Positions 35,037 through 45,072 of a stretch of DNA of 48,514 bases are shown here, piece after piece. The stretch's first letter is position 1. Each line of letters begins with the position of its first letter. Where the stretch lies: contig VYFT01000046.1 in assembly GCA_009842245.1 (NCBI GenBank), positions 72,688-121,201 on the forward strand. Reading direction: 5' to 3'. A program made the position numbers and the translations under genes. The DNA comes from Gammaproteobacteria bacterium (GTDB lineage: Bacteria > Pseudomonadota > Gammaproteobacteria > Pseudomonadales > Azotimanducaceae). The notes under the pieces were generated by a model that had not been told where the DNA came from, did not search any database, and saw only the letters and a program-made list of their open reading frames with translations.

Positions 35037-36128
35037 ATGGTAGAAACCGCCGATGTAGTCGTTATTGGGGCTGGCGTAGTAGGTCTTGCCGCAGGCCGCG
35101 CGTTTGCACGACTTGGTCGAGATGTTTTGGTACTCGAACGGAACAGTACCATCGGTGGAGAGACGTCTAGTAGAAACTCCGGTGTCATTCACGGTGGTAT
35201 TTATTACCCTAATAAATCTCTCAAAGCACATCTTTGCGTTCGTGGAAAACAGTTGTTGTATGCTTTCTGCGAGGAATACGATGTCGAGTATAAGCGTTGT
35301 GGAAAGATCATCGTAGCGACAGATCAAAGTGAGTTACCACAGTTACGCAATCTAGAACAACGAGCACTTGCCAACGGCGTAGATGACCTACACCGATTAA
35401 AGAAACAAACGGTACAGCACTTGGAACCGGAGATTAGATGTGAAGAAGGTCTGCTCTCTCCCAGCACTGGAGTGGTCGACACATCCACTCTGTTAGCTCG
35501 CCTGCAAGCTGACTTGGAAATCCATGGAGGCGAGCTTGTACCAAATACTTTGGTAACCGGTCTTAGTTACTCAAAGGAAATCTGTTTGGAGGTGGAAGAC
35601 TTGCTGTTGAAACCAAAGTTAGTAATCAATTGTGCAGGGTTATCCGCTTCCTCGCTCGCGCGAGATCTTGGTATTAACCACGAGCAATTTTTTGCTAAAG
35701 GACACTACTACGAGTACAGGCTTCATAGCATCAACAAGCCTTTATTCAAACACTTGATTTACCCGATTGCCACTTCAGAGACAATTGGCATCCACATTAC
35801 CGTGGATGTCCACCACAACGTGAAATTTGGACCCGATGTACAGTGGATTCAAGACGTCAACTATGAATTTGATGAGTCTCGAAAAAGCGTGTTCGTAAAC
35901 GCTATAAAGCGATACTATCCTAATCTCGTAGAAGACGCTTTAAGACCGAGTTACACTGGAATTCGAACCAAGCTAGTGTCTGAGGGACAAGGTTTTGCCG
36001 ACTTTCGAATACGCGGACCAAAAGAAACGCAGATACCTGGTTACATCGAAGCCGTTGGTGTTGATTCGCCTGGACTCACATCTGCGTTAGCTATCGGGGA
36101 GTATCTTGTTGCGCTCGATAGCGATTGA
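35037..36128 (+). CDS. FAD-dependent oxidoreductase, L-2-hydroxyglutarate oxidase (LhgO)-like
   Basis: A 363-residue DAO-fold flavoprotein. The N-terminal dinucleotide-binding motif is VVVIGAGVVGLAAGRAFARLG (residues about 7-27). The family-typical TSSRNSGVIHGGIYYP follows, as in L-2-hydroxyglutarate and related glycerol-3-phosphate-type dehydrogenases. The C-terminal region GYIEAVGVDSPGLTSALAIGEYL closes the FAD site. LhgO oxidises L-2-hydroxyglutarate to 2-oxoglutarate in E. coli, but substrate choice in this family varies. It stands alone and ends six bases from the convergent aminotransferase stop. Confidence 0.85.
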   Translation: MVETADVVVIGAGVVGLAAGRAFARLGRDVLVLERNSTIGGETSSRNSGVIHGGIYYPNKSLKAHLCVRGKQLLYAFCEEYDVEYKRCGKIIVATDQSELPQLRNLEQRALANGVDDLHRLKKQTVQHLEPEIRCEEGLLSPSTGVVDTSTLLARLQADLEIHGGELVPNTLVTGLSYSKEICLEVEDLLLKPKLVINCAGLSASSLARDLGINHEQFFAKGHYYEYRLHSINKPLFKHLIYPIATSETIGIHITVDVHHNVKFGPDVQWIQDVNYEFDESRKSVFVNAIKRYYPNLVEDALRPSYTGIRTKLVSEGQGFADFRIRGPKETQIPGYIEAVGVDSPGLTSALAIGEYLVALDSD

Positions 36129-36134
36129 CTCAGG

Positions 36135-37421
36135 TTACTTCTGACTGTACGTTGCTAAAAATGCTCCGATGCTTTCACTAGCTGAAAACAGTTCTGCTCG
36201 TTTTGACAAAAACACGATGCGGAAATGGTCTGGTGTAGGATAGTTGAACCCCGTTCCTTGAACAACGAGAATTTTCTTATCCATTAGTAAGTCATAAACA
36301 AACTTTTCGTCGTCGTAAATTTTGTACTTGTTGGTGTCGATGCGAGGAAACAGAAAGATTGAACCCTTAGGTTTAAAACAGGAAATACCGGGTATCGAAC
36401 TGAGCGACTCATAGGCCGCGTTGCGTTGTTCGTAGAGAATTCCACCTGGACACGTTTCATCAAAAATCGCTTGATACCCTCCTAGTGCCGCTGGAATGGC
36501 GTGTTGCACGGGCACATTCGGACACAGACGCATGGATGCAAGCGTGTCTAAGCCGTCAATGAAGTTCCGAGCGCGTACAAGTGCGCCGCTTACCACCATC
36601 CATCCAACCCGAAAACCGGGAACATGGTAAGCCTTTGATAAACCATCAAACGTTAGTGTTAATACGTCGTCATCTATCGATGCCATTGGTACATATTTAG
36701 CATCGTCGTATAAAACCTTGGAGTAGATTTCGTCAGCGAAGACAACAAGGTTTTGCTGTCGAGCCCAACTCGCCAATGAAGAAAGTAGACTGTATTCGTA
36801 TACCGCTCCAGTCGGATTGTTCGGGTTAATCACCACGATCGCTTTAGTCCGCGATGTGGTCTTTGCTTTAATATCCTGTAAATCTGGACACCAATCAGCT
36901 TCCTCATCGCAACGATAGTGCACAGGAACTCCTCCTGCTAATAGCACCGAAGCGGTCCACAATGGGTAATCTGGCGCCGGCACGAGTACTTCATCGCCCG
37001 GATTGAGCAACGCCTGCGTCGCCATTACGATCAATTCGCTGACACCATTCCCAAGATAAACGTCATCGACATCGACGTTTGGAATGCCTATTCGCTGGCA
37101 CTCATGCACGACCGCGTTGCGCGCCGTGAATATTCCCTTCGCGTCTTCATAGCCCTGAGACCTTGGTAGTTCGTGTATTACCGCCCGCAACACGGACTCC
37201 GGTGCTTCAAAACCAAATGGTGCAGTGTTGCCGATATTTAGTTTGAGAACGCGATGACCTTCTTGTTCTAATCGTCGAGCCTTTTGTAGGACTTTTCCAC
37301 GAATTTCATAACGCACATCGCGGAGCTTTTCTGCTTTCTCTACTCTTGCTCTCGAACTTCGTCGTTTGAGAGGTTGTACGTCAGAAATTGGATGGTCTGA
37401 GGCTTGCATGGTAAATATCAA
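36135..37421 (-). CDS. PLP-dependent aminotransferase, AlaA-like
   Basis: A 428-residue class I/II aminotransferase. The PLP lysine is in FDGLSKAYHVPGFRVGWM (Lys at about 263), the ring-stacking region is YPLWTASVLLAGG, and NPNNPTGAVY and the C-terminal FRIVFL with its carboxylate-binding Arg are present. The whole matches AlaA/YfbQ-type enzymes that transfer amino groups between alanine and glutamate. The start is not certain: the first Met (37421) or the one at MQASDHPI are both possible. It diverges from msrB across about 81 bases. Confidence 0.85.
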   Translation of the reverse strand: MIFTMQASDHPISDVQPLKRRSSRARVEKAEKLRDVRYEIRGKVLQKARRLEQEGHRVLKLNIGNTAPFGFEAPESVLRAVIHELPRSQGYEDAKGIFTARNAVVHECQRIGIPNVDVDDVYLGNGVSELIVMATQALLNPGDEVLVPAPDYPLWTASVLLAGGVPVHYRCDEEADWCPDLQDIKAKTTSRTKAIVVINPNNPTGAVYEYSLLSSLASWARQQNLVVFADEIYSKVLYDDAKYVPMASIDDDVLTLTFDGLSKAYHVPGFRVGWMVVSGALVRARNFIDGLDTLASMRLCPNVPVQHAIPAALGGYQAIFDETCPGGILYEQRNAAYESLSSIPGISCFKPKGSIFLFPRIDTNKYKIYDDEKFVYDLLMDKKILVVQGTGFNYPTPDHFRIVFLSKRAELFSASESIGAFLATYSQK

Positions 37422-37502
37422 ATTTTCCTAAAATGGTTATAAAATTCTAAATCCAAGTCAGTATGCCGAAGTGTCCTGAGACACGAACGGTGACATAGAT
37501 AT

Positions 37503-37913
37503 ATGACCGATACTCCAAAAACAAAAGCACCCTCCTCGGAAGAGCTCACTAATCTTGAGTTCAAAGTTCTACGCAAACAACACACGGAACGTGCTTTTTC
37601 CGGTGCATATTGGGACACCAAAGTAGCAGGGACATACGTGTGTAAAGGGTGCGGCACACCATTGTTTTCCTCCACGACCAAGTACGATTCAGGAACAGGT
37701 TGGCCGAGTTTTTTTGCACCGATCGACGCTGACGCGATTGGTACGCAAGTAGACCGGTCTTTGTTCGCGACCCGCACCGAAGTGCACTGTGCTCATTGTA
37801 AAGGTCATCTAGGTCATGTATTCAATGATGGACCTCAACCGACGGGGCTGAGGTACTGCGTGAATTCAGCATCATTATCTCTTGTCGCAGACGAACCAAC
37901 CAACGAAGAATAA
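37503..37913 (+). CDS. msrB: Peptide methionine (R)-S-oxide reductase MsrB
   Basis: A 136-residue protein of normal size. Zinc-binding cysteines are visible as CKGC (47/50) and CAHC (96/99), the signature GTGWPSFF and [10 protein letters not shown] are present, and the catalytic cysteine is Cys119 in [11 protein letters not shown]. It repairs methionine-R-sulfoxide in proteins using thioredoxin. No msrA lies next to it. It converges with the gamma-glutamyltransferase-like gene, the stops being seven bases apart. Confidence 0.96.
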   Translation: MTDTPKTKAPSSEELTNLEFKVLRKQHTERAFSGAYWDTKVAGTYVCKGCGTPLFSSTTKYDSGTGWPSFFAPIDADAIGTQVDRSLFATRTEVHCAHCKGHLGHVFNDGPQPTGLRYCVNSASLSLVADEPTNEE

Positions 37914-37920
37914 CTAGAAA

Positions 37921-39516
37921 CTAGAAACCAGCTGCCGCGCCTTCTTTGCGGTGATCTGAGGCGCCACAATAGCCATCTTCGAGACGCAAGATTAATTGTG
38001 CTCCACCGAAGAGATCGACATCTCGACTAACTTGTACAGTGTGCCCGCGTTGACGTAGTTCTTGAATCGACGGATTGGGAAAACCTTGTTCAAGGACAAT
38101 TTCGAAGTTCGGGGAAACATACCACCTTGGTGCATCCGATGCGGCTTGTGGATTCTCGTTGTGATCAAAAATTCTTGAAATCATCTGCACATGACCTTGA
38201 TGCTGCATGTGTCCACCCATGACTCCAAACGCTAGTTCAGGAGTTTCATCGCGTGTAACAAAACCCGGGATGATCGTGTGGAAAGGACGTTTCGTCGGTC
38301 CGACTTCATTCACATGACCTGGTTCAAGAGTAAATCCGGCACCACGGTTTTGCATCGCTATTCCAGTACCTTTAATGACGATGCCGGAGCCAAAGCCTTG
38401 GTAATTTGATTGGATGTAGGATACCATCTTTCCAGCTGCGTCCGCTGTCGTTAGGTAAACAGTGTCCCCCCCAAATTGCGGGACGTTTGGCACTACCGCT
38501 GCTCGATCATCGGCAATCTTCTCTGCTAGTTGGTCGAGTACGTCGTCTTCAAGTAGTTGTGCAGCACTAACGTTCATGTAGGCAGGGTCAGCAAAGTACT
38601 CAAACGAAGCTCGTATTGCGATCTTCATTGCCTCTACTTGGCGATGCGTCCAATCAGCAGTAAAAGGTTCAAGTTTTCGAGTCGATAATCTATCCAATAT
38701 CCCCAGCGCAATTAACGTCGCAAGCCCTTGCCCGTTTGGTGGAATTTCATGGGCTGTAATTTCACCATAAGATTGAGTAATCGGAGCACACCACGTGGCT
38801 TCATGTGAATCAAAGTCAGCGTGTTCCAACAGCCCACCCTCAGACTTCGACTGCTGTAGGATGCGATCACAGAGTGTCCCGCGGTAGAAAGCCTCGCCCT
38901 TGGTTTCCGCAATTAACGCAAGTGTTTCAGCGAATTCAGGTCGTGCAAACAGTTCTCCCGTAAGTGGTGCTCGGCCCTTTGTTAAGAAGTGTTCGCAAAA
39001 ATTTTTATAGAGTTTGAAGTTAACCGCCGCACGTGCCCAGTGATAGGCTGTGCGTCGACCAACGTGAAATCCCTTTTCTGCGTATTCGATTGCAGGCCGA
39101 AATAGATCTGCGAAGGGCAAATCACCATATCGTTCCGATAAAGCAACCCAAGCACTCACCGCACCCGGTACAGTTACCGAATCCCACCCACTGTTCGGCA
39201 TGGAATCATAATGATGAAAATGACTTCGATCCCATCGACGAGGCGAACGACCTGACGCATTTAATCCAGCAAGCTGGTTTCCATCCCAAAGAATCGCAAA
39301 CGCATCACTCCCAACACCATTCGAACACGGCTCAACTACAGTCAGTGTGATCGCCGCCGCTAGTGCGGCATCAATGGCGTTGCCACCACGGCGCAGTATT
39401 TCTATTCCAGCCTGGGTAGCGAGAGGTTGCGACGTCGCAACAACGTTCCTTGCAAAAACCGGATCGCGGCGTGAGGAATACGGTAAGTCCCAACAGATGT
39501 CATGATGTCGTACCAC
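37921..39516 (-). CDS. Gamma-glutamyltransferase family protein
   Basis: A 531-residue Ntn-hydrolase of the gamma-glutamyltransferase family. The N-terminal half has GGNAIDAALAAAITLTVVEP, and the autocleavage/nucleophile threonine is Thr352 in FGGDTVYLTTADAAGKMVS, followed by QSNYQGFGSGIV. No signal peptide is apparent, so a cytoplasmic YwrD/acylase-like role is more likely than periplasmic glutathione hydrolysis. It starts from GTG six bases after the enoyl-CoA hydratase gene stop, with which it is probably co-transcribed. Confidence 0.88.
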   Translation of the reverse strand: MVRHHDICWDLPYSSRRDPVFARNVVATSQPLATQAGIEILRRGGNAIDAALAAAITLTVVEPCSNGVGSDAFAILWDGNQLAGLNASGRSPRRWDRSHFHHYDSMPNSGWDSVTVPGAVSAWVALSERYGDLPFADLFRPAIEYAEKGFHVGRRTAYHWARAAVNFKLYKNFCEHFLTKGRAPLTGELFARPEFAETLALIAETKGEAFYRGTLCDRILQQSKSEGGLLEHADFDSHEATWCAPITQSYGEITAHEIPPNGQGLATLIALGILDRLSTRKLEPFTADWTHRQVEAMKIAIRASFEYFADPAYMNVSAAQLLEDDVLDQLAEKIADDRAAVVPNVPQFGGDTVYLTTADAAGKMVSYIQSNYQGFGSGIVIKGTGIAMQNRGAGFTLEPGHVNEVGPTKRPFHTIIPGFVTRDETPELAFGVMGGHMQHQGHVQMISRIFDHNENPQAASDAPRWYVSPNFEIVLEQGFPNPSIQELRQRGHTVQVSRDVDLFGGAQLILRLEDGYCGASDHRKEGAAAGF

Positions 39517-39522
39517 AAGAGT

Positions 39523-40293
39523 CTACCGACCTTGCCACTTAGGAGTTCGCTTGGCAGCAAACGCTCGTGGACCTTCTTTGAAATCTTCGCTCTTAATCAA
39601 TTGCTCAACTGATTCGTAGCGAGTAGACATGGCTTCCTCCAGAGACTCCGTTGACATACTCCTAAGAACAACATCTTTGCTGGCGCGAATTGACAAAGGG
39701 GCACAATCTAAAATTTGATTCACCCACTCGTCGACGGCCGACATTAGCTCTGCATGCGGTACAACCTCGTTGACAAACCCCAACTCTGATCCTTCTTGAG
39801 CGGTGACTGTCCGCCCAGTGAGAATCATGCCTAACGCTCTCTTCATCCCAATCTGTCTGGGCAATCGTTGCAGACCGCCCGCCAGTGCGGCTAGTCCAAG
39901 CCGGGGTTCCGGTAATGCGAAGATAGCTTTATCGGAAGCAACAATCAAATCACAGAACAGTGCGATTTCAAAGCCACCACCCATCGCAGGCCCGTTGACT
40001 GCAGCTATTACGGGTTTAGTGAGATCAAATCTTGACGTTAGTCCAGCAAAGCCCTGTTCTGGAAACACAATCGCGTCAAATTCAACCTGCTCCCGCAAGT
40101 CGTTACCCGCACAAAAGGCTCGGCCTTCTCCTGTTATTACTGCAATCCACAACTCTTCGTTGTTGGCGAATTCGTCGAATACGTCCGACAATTCTTGGTG
40201 TGCCGGTGGGTGTAACGCGTTCAATCGTTTCGGTCGATTGAGTGTCACAGTGAGTACATGGTTCCGAATGGAAACCTTACAAAATTTTGTCAT
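39523..40293 (-). CDS. Enoyl-CoA hydratase/isomerase family protein
   Basis: A 256-residue crotonase-fold protein from ATG 40293, chosen because AAAAGG sits just upstream; the longer open frame back to 40458 overlaps lepA and lacks family similarity there. Oxyanion-hole motifs are present: GRAFCAGNDLRE for the first and NGPAMGGGFEIALFCDL for the second. The usual ALPEPRLGL and loop glutamates at the second catalytic position appear in FALPEPRLGLAALAGGLQRLPR. It could act on an acyl-CoA such as a fatty-acid or amino-acid breakdown intermediate; the exact substrate is not evident. It lies 23 bases after the lepA stop. Confidence 0.88.
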   Translation of the reverse strand: MTKFCKVSIRNHVLTVTLNRPKRLNALHPPAHQELSDVFDEFANNEELWIAVITGEGRAFCAGNDLREQVEFDAIVFPEQGFAGLTSRFDLTKPVIAAVNGPAMGGGFEIALFCDLIVASDKAIFALPEPRLGLAALAGGLQRLPRQIGMKRALGMILTGRTVTAQEGSELGFVNEVVPHAELMSAVDEWVNQILDCAPLSIRASKDVVLRSMSTESLEEAMSTRYESVEQLIKSEDFKEGPRAFAAKRTPKWQGR

Positions 40294-40316
40294 CCTTTTT
40301 GCTCGTGAAGTTTGAG

Positions 40317-42134
40317 TTACTTTGTGCGATCGATTGTCAAAGCAGCCATAAAAGCCTGCTGCGGTACTTCGACTCGACCGATCTGCTTCATTCTTTTTTT
40401 GCCTGCTTTCTGTTTTTCCAACAACTTTCGCTTGCGAGTGACATCTCCGCCATAGCATTTTGCCGTTACGTTTTTGCGCAGTGCTTTGACGGTAGTTCGA
40501 GCGAGAACTTTTCGTCCAATAGCGGCTTGTATCGCGACATCGAACATCTGTCGCGGGATTACTTCTTTCAGTTTTGATGTGACAGCTCGACCGCGTGACA
40601 TCGCGGCATCTTTGTGCACGATAACGGCCAGACTGTCAACACGTTCTTCGTTGATCAAAATATCGAGCCGTACGAGCGGTGCTGGTTCAAAACGACTGAA
40701 ACCGTAGTCTAAGCTCGCGAATCCACGACTGGCAGACTTCAGCCGATCGAAAAAGTCTACAACAACCTCGCTCATCGGAATGTCATAGATCAACGATACC
40801 TGAGTGTGCGTGACTTGCATACTCCGTTGGGTGCCGCGGCGTTCCACACAGAGTTCAATAACGTTGCCTATATACGATTGCGGAACCAGGACGTTAACCG
40901 TAGCGATCGGTTCTCGAATCTCGACGATGTCTTTCAACTCGTCAAGGTGAGACGGATTGTGGATCAGCACTGCGTCTTCGTTTCGCAGGAGTACTTCGTA
41001 CACGACTGAAGGGGCAGTAATTACTAGATCGAGTTCATACTCTCGTTCCAATCGTTCTTGCACGATTTCCATGTGGAGCATGCCTAAGAAACCGCATCGA
41101 TACCCAAATCCGAGAGCATCTGAGTTTTCTACTTCGAAATGCAATGCGGCATCGTTCAAACGGAGCTTTTCTAACGCGTCCCCCAAGGCAACATAGTCAT
41201 CAGCGTCGCTTGGGTACAGACCTGCATAAACCTGAGGTTTTGCGCGCTCAAATCCGGGTAGTGGTTCCGTTCGATTGCGCGCGAGCATCAAGCTGTCGCC
41301 GACCGGCGCGCCATTGATGTCTTTGATTCCCGCGCTCAAGTAGCCAACATCACCTGCGTTCAGTTGCTCCCGTTTCTCTCTGCGTGGCGTGAAAACTCCC
41401 AACTCCTCAACTACGTGCTCCTTTCCAACGCTATACGAGACGATGCGATCACGACGTTGCACACTGCCGCCCCACACTCTAACCAGAGAGACGACACCCA
41501 CGTACCGATCAAACCAAGAGTCGATAATGAGCGCGCGGAACGTATCAGAGCTATCTATTACAGGCGGCGGAATCTTGGCGACAATCGCTTCGAGCAACTC
41601 TTCGATTCCTGTGCCCATTTTCGCACTAATTTTCACTACGTCCTCAGTAAGCAAACCAATCAACGATTCGATTTCATCGATAGTTCGTTCAGGGTCCGCT
41701 TGTGGTAAGTCCATCTTGTTGAGTACAGGCAGAATCTCGACACCCATCTCAATAGCGGTGTAGCAATTCGCAACGGACTGAGCTTCTACTCCCTGAGTTG
41801 CATCAACTATTAACAAAGCACCTTCGCACGCTGCGAGGGAGCGTGACACTTCGTAGCTAAAGTCCACGTGTCCAGGAGTATCTATGAAGTTTAGGTAGTA
41901 CAGTTCTCCGTCTCGAGCTCGATATCTGAGTGCTACGCTTTGGGACTTAATTGTGATGCCGCGCTCGCGCTCAAGCTCCATTGAATCCAAGACTTGATCG
42001 GCCATCTCTCGTTCTGGTAAGGCCTCACAGTGCTGAATAAAGCGATCGGCTAAAGTTGACTTACCATGGTCAATGTGTGCAATGATGGAAAAATTGCGTG
42101 TCCTTGCTATCTTGGACTCAATCGATTCACTCAT
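40317..42134 (-). CDS. lepA: Elongation factor 4 (LepA)
   Basis: A 605-residue translational GTPase of normal size. G1 is [11 protein letters not shown]3 DTPGHVDF, G4 NKMDLPQ, and the LepA-specific C-terminal domain starts near the [22 protein letters not shown] segment close to the end. LepA can move ribosomes backward and helps under ionic stress. In many gammaproteobacteria lepA follows rseABC-mucD and precedes lepB; here it sits with an enoyl-CoA hydratase gene, and lepB is not seen. Confidence 0.97.
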   Translation of the reverse strand: MSESIESKIARTRNFSIIAHIDHGKSTLADRFIQHCEALPEREMADQVLDSMELERERGITIKSQSVALRYRARDGELYYLNFIDTPGHVDFSYEVSRSLAACEGALLIVDATQGVEAQSVANCYTAIEMGVEILPVLNKMDLPQADPERTIDEIESLIGLLTEDVVKISAKMGTGIEELLEAIVAKIPPPVIDSSDTFRALIIDSWFDRYVGVVSLVRVWGGSVQRRDRIVSYSVGKEHVVEELGVFTPRREKREQLNAGDVGYLSAGIKDINGAPVGDSLMLARNRTEPLPGFERAKPQVYAGLYPSDADDYVALGDALEKLRLNDAALHFEVENSDALGFGYRCGFLGMLHMEIVQERLEREYELDLVITAPSVVYEVLLRNEDAVLIHNPSHLDELKDIVEIREPIATVNVLVPQSYIGNVIELCVERRGTQRSMQVTHTQVSLIYDIPMSEVVVDFFDRLKSASRGFASLDYGFSRFEPAPLVRLDILINEERVDSLAVIVHKDAAMSRGRAVTSKLKEVIPRQMFDVAIQAAIGRKVLARTTVKALRKNVTAKCYGGDVTRKRKLLEKQKAGKKRMKQIGRVEVPQQAFMAALTIDRTK

Positions 42135-42249
42135 GATGAAGATGCCATTTCGCGCATCGGGACTTGAAACTGATAGTCAAGGGCGTTGTCGTAGATCAAG
42201 CAACTCGCTGGATTGCGTTTGCGTGTAGCGAAACTTACCGAAGATCACC

Positions 42250-43734
42250 TCAAGAGAGATAACGTTGTGACACGTGCGAGATGAAAGCTTCCGTGGTCAA
42301 CGGTTTCCCGGTAATTTCGACAATGCGATCAAATCCGGAAGTAAGTTGCGCTTTACTGTGGATATTTTCCCGGAGCCACGATACTACCGTTTCGAAATCA
42401 CCAGTAGCGAACTGTGTTTCAGCGTCTGGATGAATGGACGTAAACGTATGGTAGAGTTGTGCCGCCGTCAAGGCACCGAGAGTATAACACGGAAAATAAC
42501 CGAATAATCCAGCATACCAGTGTACATCCTGCATAACTCCATTATTGAAGTCCCCGCGCGTGTCTAGACCGAAATATTGGTCCATAAGCTCATTCCACGC
42601 ATCAGGAAGATCGTCTATCGACAATGCGTCATCAAACAAAGCGTTCTCTAATTGATACCTCAAGATGACGTGTAATGGGTACGTGCACTCGTCAGCTTCG
42701 ACACGAATGAAGCCCTTTTCTACATGGTGAACATTTCGAATTAGATTTGCTTCAGACCACTTTTCGTCATCAGCGTTTATCTTAAGAGCTTCGGTAAGAA
42801 TTGGTAGAACATAGGAAAGATATCCTTTACTGCGACATACCTGTTGTTCCATGAAAAGAGACTGACTCTCGTGAATCATCATTCCCAAGGAACCTCCGAC
42901 AGGTTGGTCGTATCGATCCTCAGGCAGTCCTTGTTGATAAAGCGCGTGCCCAGTTTCGTGGAGTACGGCATACATCGACTCGAGGAAGTCGTCGTCCCCA
43001 AATCGGGTTGTAATACGCGTGTCCCAAAGGTCGCCACAGGTGAATGGATGGTCACTTGTGTCCACTCGACCGCGTCCGAAATTGAACCCGAGTGGTGGCA
43101 TCAATTTCTTCGCTAAATCCATTTGTAGATCCGGTGGATACTCGCCTTTTAACGAGACATGTGACTGTTGCTTTGCGATCACTTCATTCACGAAGCTCGG
43201 TAGGAATTCGGTAAGCTCCGCAAAGATTGGATCGATGAAAGTACGCGTTAGACCTGCCTCATAACCGTCGAGTAAAGCATCGTATGGTGCTAGACCTAGT
43301 TTTTCGCCAAGAATCTCTGCTTTTTGTTTGGTGAGATTTAGTATTTCTTGAAGCCGTGGTTTCACCTCATCCCAATTGTTAGCTTTTCGATTGCGCCGCC
43401 AAGATTGCTCGCATCGAGAGGATGCCAGTGACGAAGCAACAACTAGGTCAACCGGCAGTGCAGTTGCTCGAGTCCAACGACGTTCAATTACGCGCAAGTT
43501 TGCTTGGTCCCAATTCGAAGTTGCTTCGTTTTTAGCCGATTCAAGCAACTCTCCGACTTTCGGAGCGGTCGCCATTTCGTGAGAAATCTTGTGGAGTGTG
43601 GCAAGACTCTTTGCTCGAACCTCCCCGCCTCCAGCTGGCATAATCACGGCTTCGTCCCACGACAGGTATTGTGCCGCGTGACCAATGTGGTGTAGAGTTT
43701 GAAAGTGTTCTTGTAATTCTTTTACAGCAGACAT
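42250..43734 (-). CDS. M32 family metallocarboxypeptidase
   Basis: A 494-residue protein of the thermostable carboxypeptidase 1 (M32) family. The zinc motif HETGH (His259, Glu260, His263) lies in AVLHETGHALYQQG. The downstream M32 landmarks include GMMIHESQSLFMEQQV, carrying the third zinc ligand (Glu), then DECTYPLHVILRYQLE and YPCYTLGALTAAQLY. It trims C-terminal residues from peptides in the cytoplasm. The gene stands alone, with a 237-base gap upstream. Confidence 0.95.
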   Translation of the reverse strand: MSAVKELQEHFQTLHHIGHAAQYLSWDEAVIMPAGGGEVRAKSLATLHKISHEMATAPKVGELLESAKNEATSNWDQANLRVIERRWTRATALPVDLVVASSLASSRCEQSWRRNRKANNWDEVKPRLQEILNLTKQKAEILGEKLGLAPYDALLDGYEAGLTRTFIDPIFAELTEFLPSFVNEVIAKQQSHVSLKGEYPPDLQMDLAKKLMPPLGFNFGRGRVDTSDHPFTCGDLWDTRITTRFGDDDFLESMYAVLHETGHALYQQGLPEDRYDQPVGGSLGMMIHESQSLFMEQQVCRSKGYLSYVLPILTEALKINADDEKWSEANLIRNVHHVEKGFIRVEADECTYPLHVILRYQLENALFDDALSIDDLPDAWNELMDQYFGLDTRGDFNNGVMQDVHWYAGLFGYFPCYTLGALTAAQLYHTFTSIHPDAETQFATGDFETVVSWLRENIHSKAQLTSGFDRIVEITGKPLTTEAFISHVSQRYLS

Positions 43735-43805
43735 ATGTTTGGATCTTGTGTATCAATGGGTCGTTTAACGTAAAAAAGAGGACTCACAAGAAGTCTTCGA
43801 AGAGC

Positions 43806-43825
43806 TAGGTTCAGACTAGAACCTA
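43806..43825. other. Inverted repeat upstream of the M32 carboxypeptidase gene
   Basis: TAGGTTC and GAACCTA form a perfect 7-bp stem around a six-base loop, in the gap 43735-43971 about 70 bases before the gene start. No T-run follows on either strand, so it looks more like a regulatory site or the end of the hypothetical gene's transcript than an intrinsic terminator. Confidence 0.4.
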
Positions 43826-43971
43826 ATGCTAGTAGATTTTAGCGGCGTGTACAGAAGCAAACGTACCGACTCAATTCGCAGATTTCTTAGTCCGATTGCT
43901 AAAAAAACACCTGCGAACTCAACGATGAGAGTCCGTGAGCGATATTTACCGAAGGAATCTCCGTCAGAGAG

Positions 43972-44424
43972 TTAGTCCTCGTCGCTATTGGGTGCTTTAA
44001 GCTCCAATTCTTCGGTCGATTTCGTGCATTCGAACATATTTGCCTCTGAAAGTACATGATCATATCCATCCTCGCTACTAAACACTACCCTAGCAAGAAG
44101 GCGTTCTCCAGTGCTATCACAGGCATTAGCCGCGGTGGCCACAAGTCCTGACTCATGAGGTTCCAAGTTCAATACCACCATGGTTTTTTCTTCCCATGGA
44201 ATCCAAGCAACGCAACCAAAGATGAACTGTGTAGAACTCCAGTGACTAGATTTCGACTCGGTAATTGAACCATTGTGCATGGATGCACACGAAATCTCAT
44301 AGAGCCCACCGCTCTCCAATCGGATCTCAGAGGGACTGTCGATCGCCAAAGCAACCACGATTCCTACACTTAGCGCGACCATGATGACACTGCCAACAAT
44401 TCTTGTGCGAAGGGAGCGGACCAT
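43972..44424 (-). CDS. Hypothetical exported or membrane-anchored protein with four cysteines
   Basis: A 150-residue protein with a strong ribosome binding site (GGAGAAG, about seven bases before ATG). A basic start and one hydrophobic helix (IVGSVIMVALSVGIVVALAI, about 9-28) suggest an anchor or uncleaved signal. The remaining part is strand-rich with four spaced cysteines (EISCAS, IFGCVAW, NACDST, MFECTK), consistent with two disulfides in the periplasm, and ends in an acidic tail. No family is recognised. It is divergent from the VOC gene. Confidence 0.65.
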   Translation of the reverse strand: MVRSLRTRIVGSVIMVALSVGIVVALAIDSPSEIRLESGGLYEISCASMHNGSITESKSSHWSSTQFIFGCVAWIPWEEKTMVVLNLEPHESGLVATAANACDSTGERLLARVVFSSEDGYDHVLSEANMFECTKSTEELELKAPNSDED

Positions 44425-44519
44425 TTTTCTTCTCCAAACCTGTGACTAGACGCGCGATTACACGCTGTTCCAACAAAATGATACGGAAATTGCATAAATT
44501 TTGACAGAAGTGTCTTTGA

Positions 44520-44545
44520 GGCGAGAGGGTGGCGCCCGCCTCGCC
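44520..44545. other. GC-rich nested hairpin in the divergent intergenic region
   Basis: GGCGAG (44520-44525) pairs with CTCGCC (44540-44545), and inside it GGG pairs with CCC, giving a strong stem in otherwise AT-rich DNA between the hypothetical gene and the VOC gene. An eight-T run lies 36 bases later (44581-44588). It may be the end of the minus-strand leader, a site for a regulator, or a small-RNA element; no decision is possible. Confidence 0.45.
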
Positions 44546-44655
44546 GAATCGGTCTCATAATTGCAATCGAGTCAATTCAGTTTTTTTTAATTCTCAAGAT
44601 TGATCTTCAAATGACGTAGACTATTGCATCTGCTACTGTTAAAAAGGTACAACCA

Positions 44656-45007
44656 ATGTCTGTAAATCTTGATCACACAATCGTCAGCGCTCGCAGTAAA
44701 GAAGAATCCGCGCGATTTCTCGCAGAGATATTGAATCTACCGGAACCGGTCTCTTGGGGGCACTTTGAGATCGTACAAGTTGGCGAACTCTCCATTGATT
44801 TCGTCGATGCCACCGAAGAAATTCAATCTCGACACTTTGCGTTCAAGGTCAGCGAACAAGAGTTCGATGAAATTTTCGCCAGAATCCAAGCCAAAGAGTT
44901 GCAATATTGGGCGGACCCATCGAAGAGATGGAGGTCGAGGTTTTTACTTCTACGACCCAAGCGGACACTTTCTAGAAGTTTTAACTCGGTCGTACGTAAT
45001 CTCTTGA
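44656..45007 (+). pseudogene. VOC (glyoxalase/dioxygenase-fold) family gene with a frameshift
   Basis: The first frame (from ATG 44656) reads as a normal vicinal-oxygen-chelate domain: NLDHTIVSARSKEESARFLAEIL, then HFAFKVSEQEFDEIFARIQ and LQYWADPSK. After about 44920 this frame becomes unlike the family. The +1 frame takes over with DGGRGFYFYDPSGHFLEVLTRSY, the exact C-terminal motif expected (the metal-binding Glu in HFLEVLT), and stops at 45005-45007. One extra base (or two missing) between about 44911 and 44928 explains this. The unshifted frame runs on to 45054. Either a recent frameshift or a sequence error is possible. In the intact form it would be a small VOC protein of about 115-120 residues. 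Confidence 0.8.
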
Positions 45008-45072
45008 ATTTGAACTGCACCGAAGCCACAAGACGTGAGCTTCGCGCGAAATGAAAACGTAGCTAACCTACT

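Noticed and set aside
39523..40458. Long form of the enoyl-CoA hydratase gene starting inside lepA
   Set aside because: The first 55 residues show no family similarity and overlap lepA; ATG 40293 has AAAAGG upstream and the normal N-terminus.
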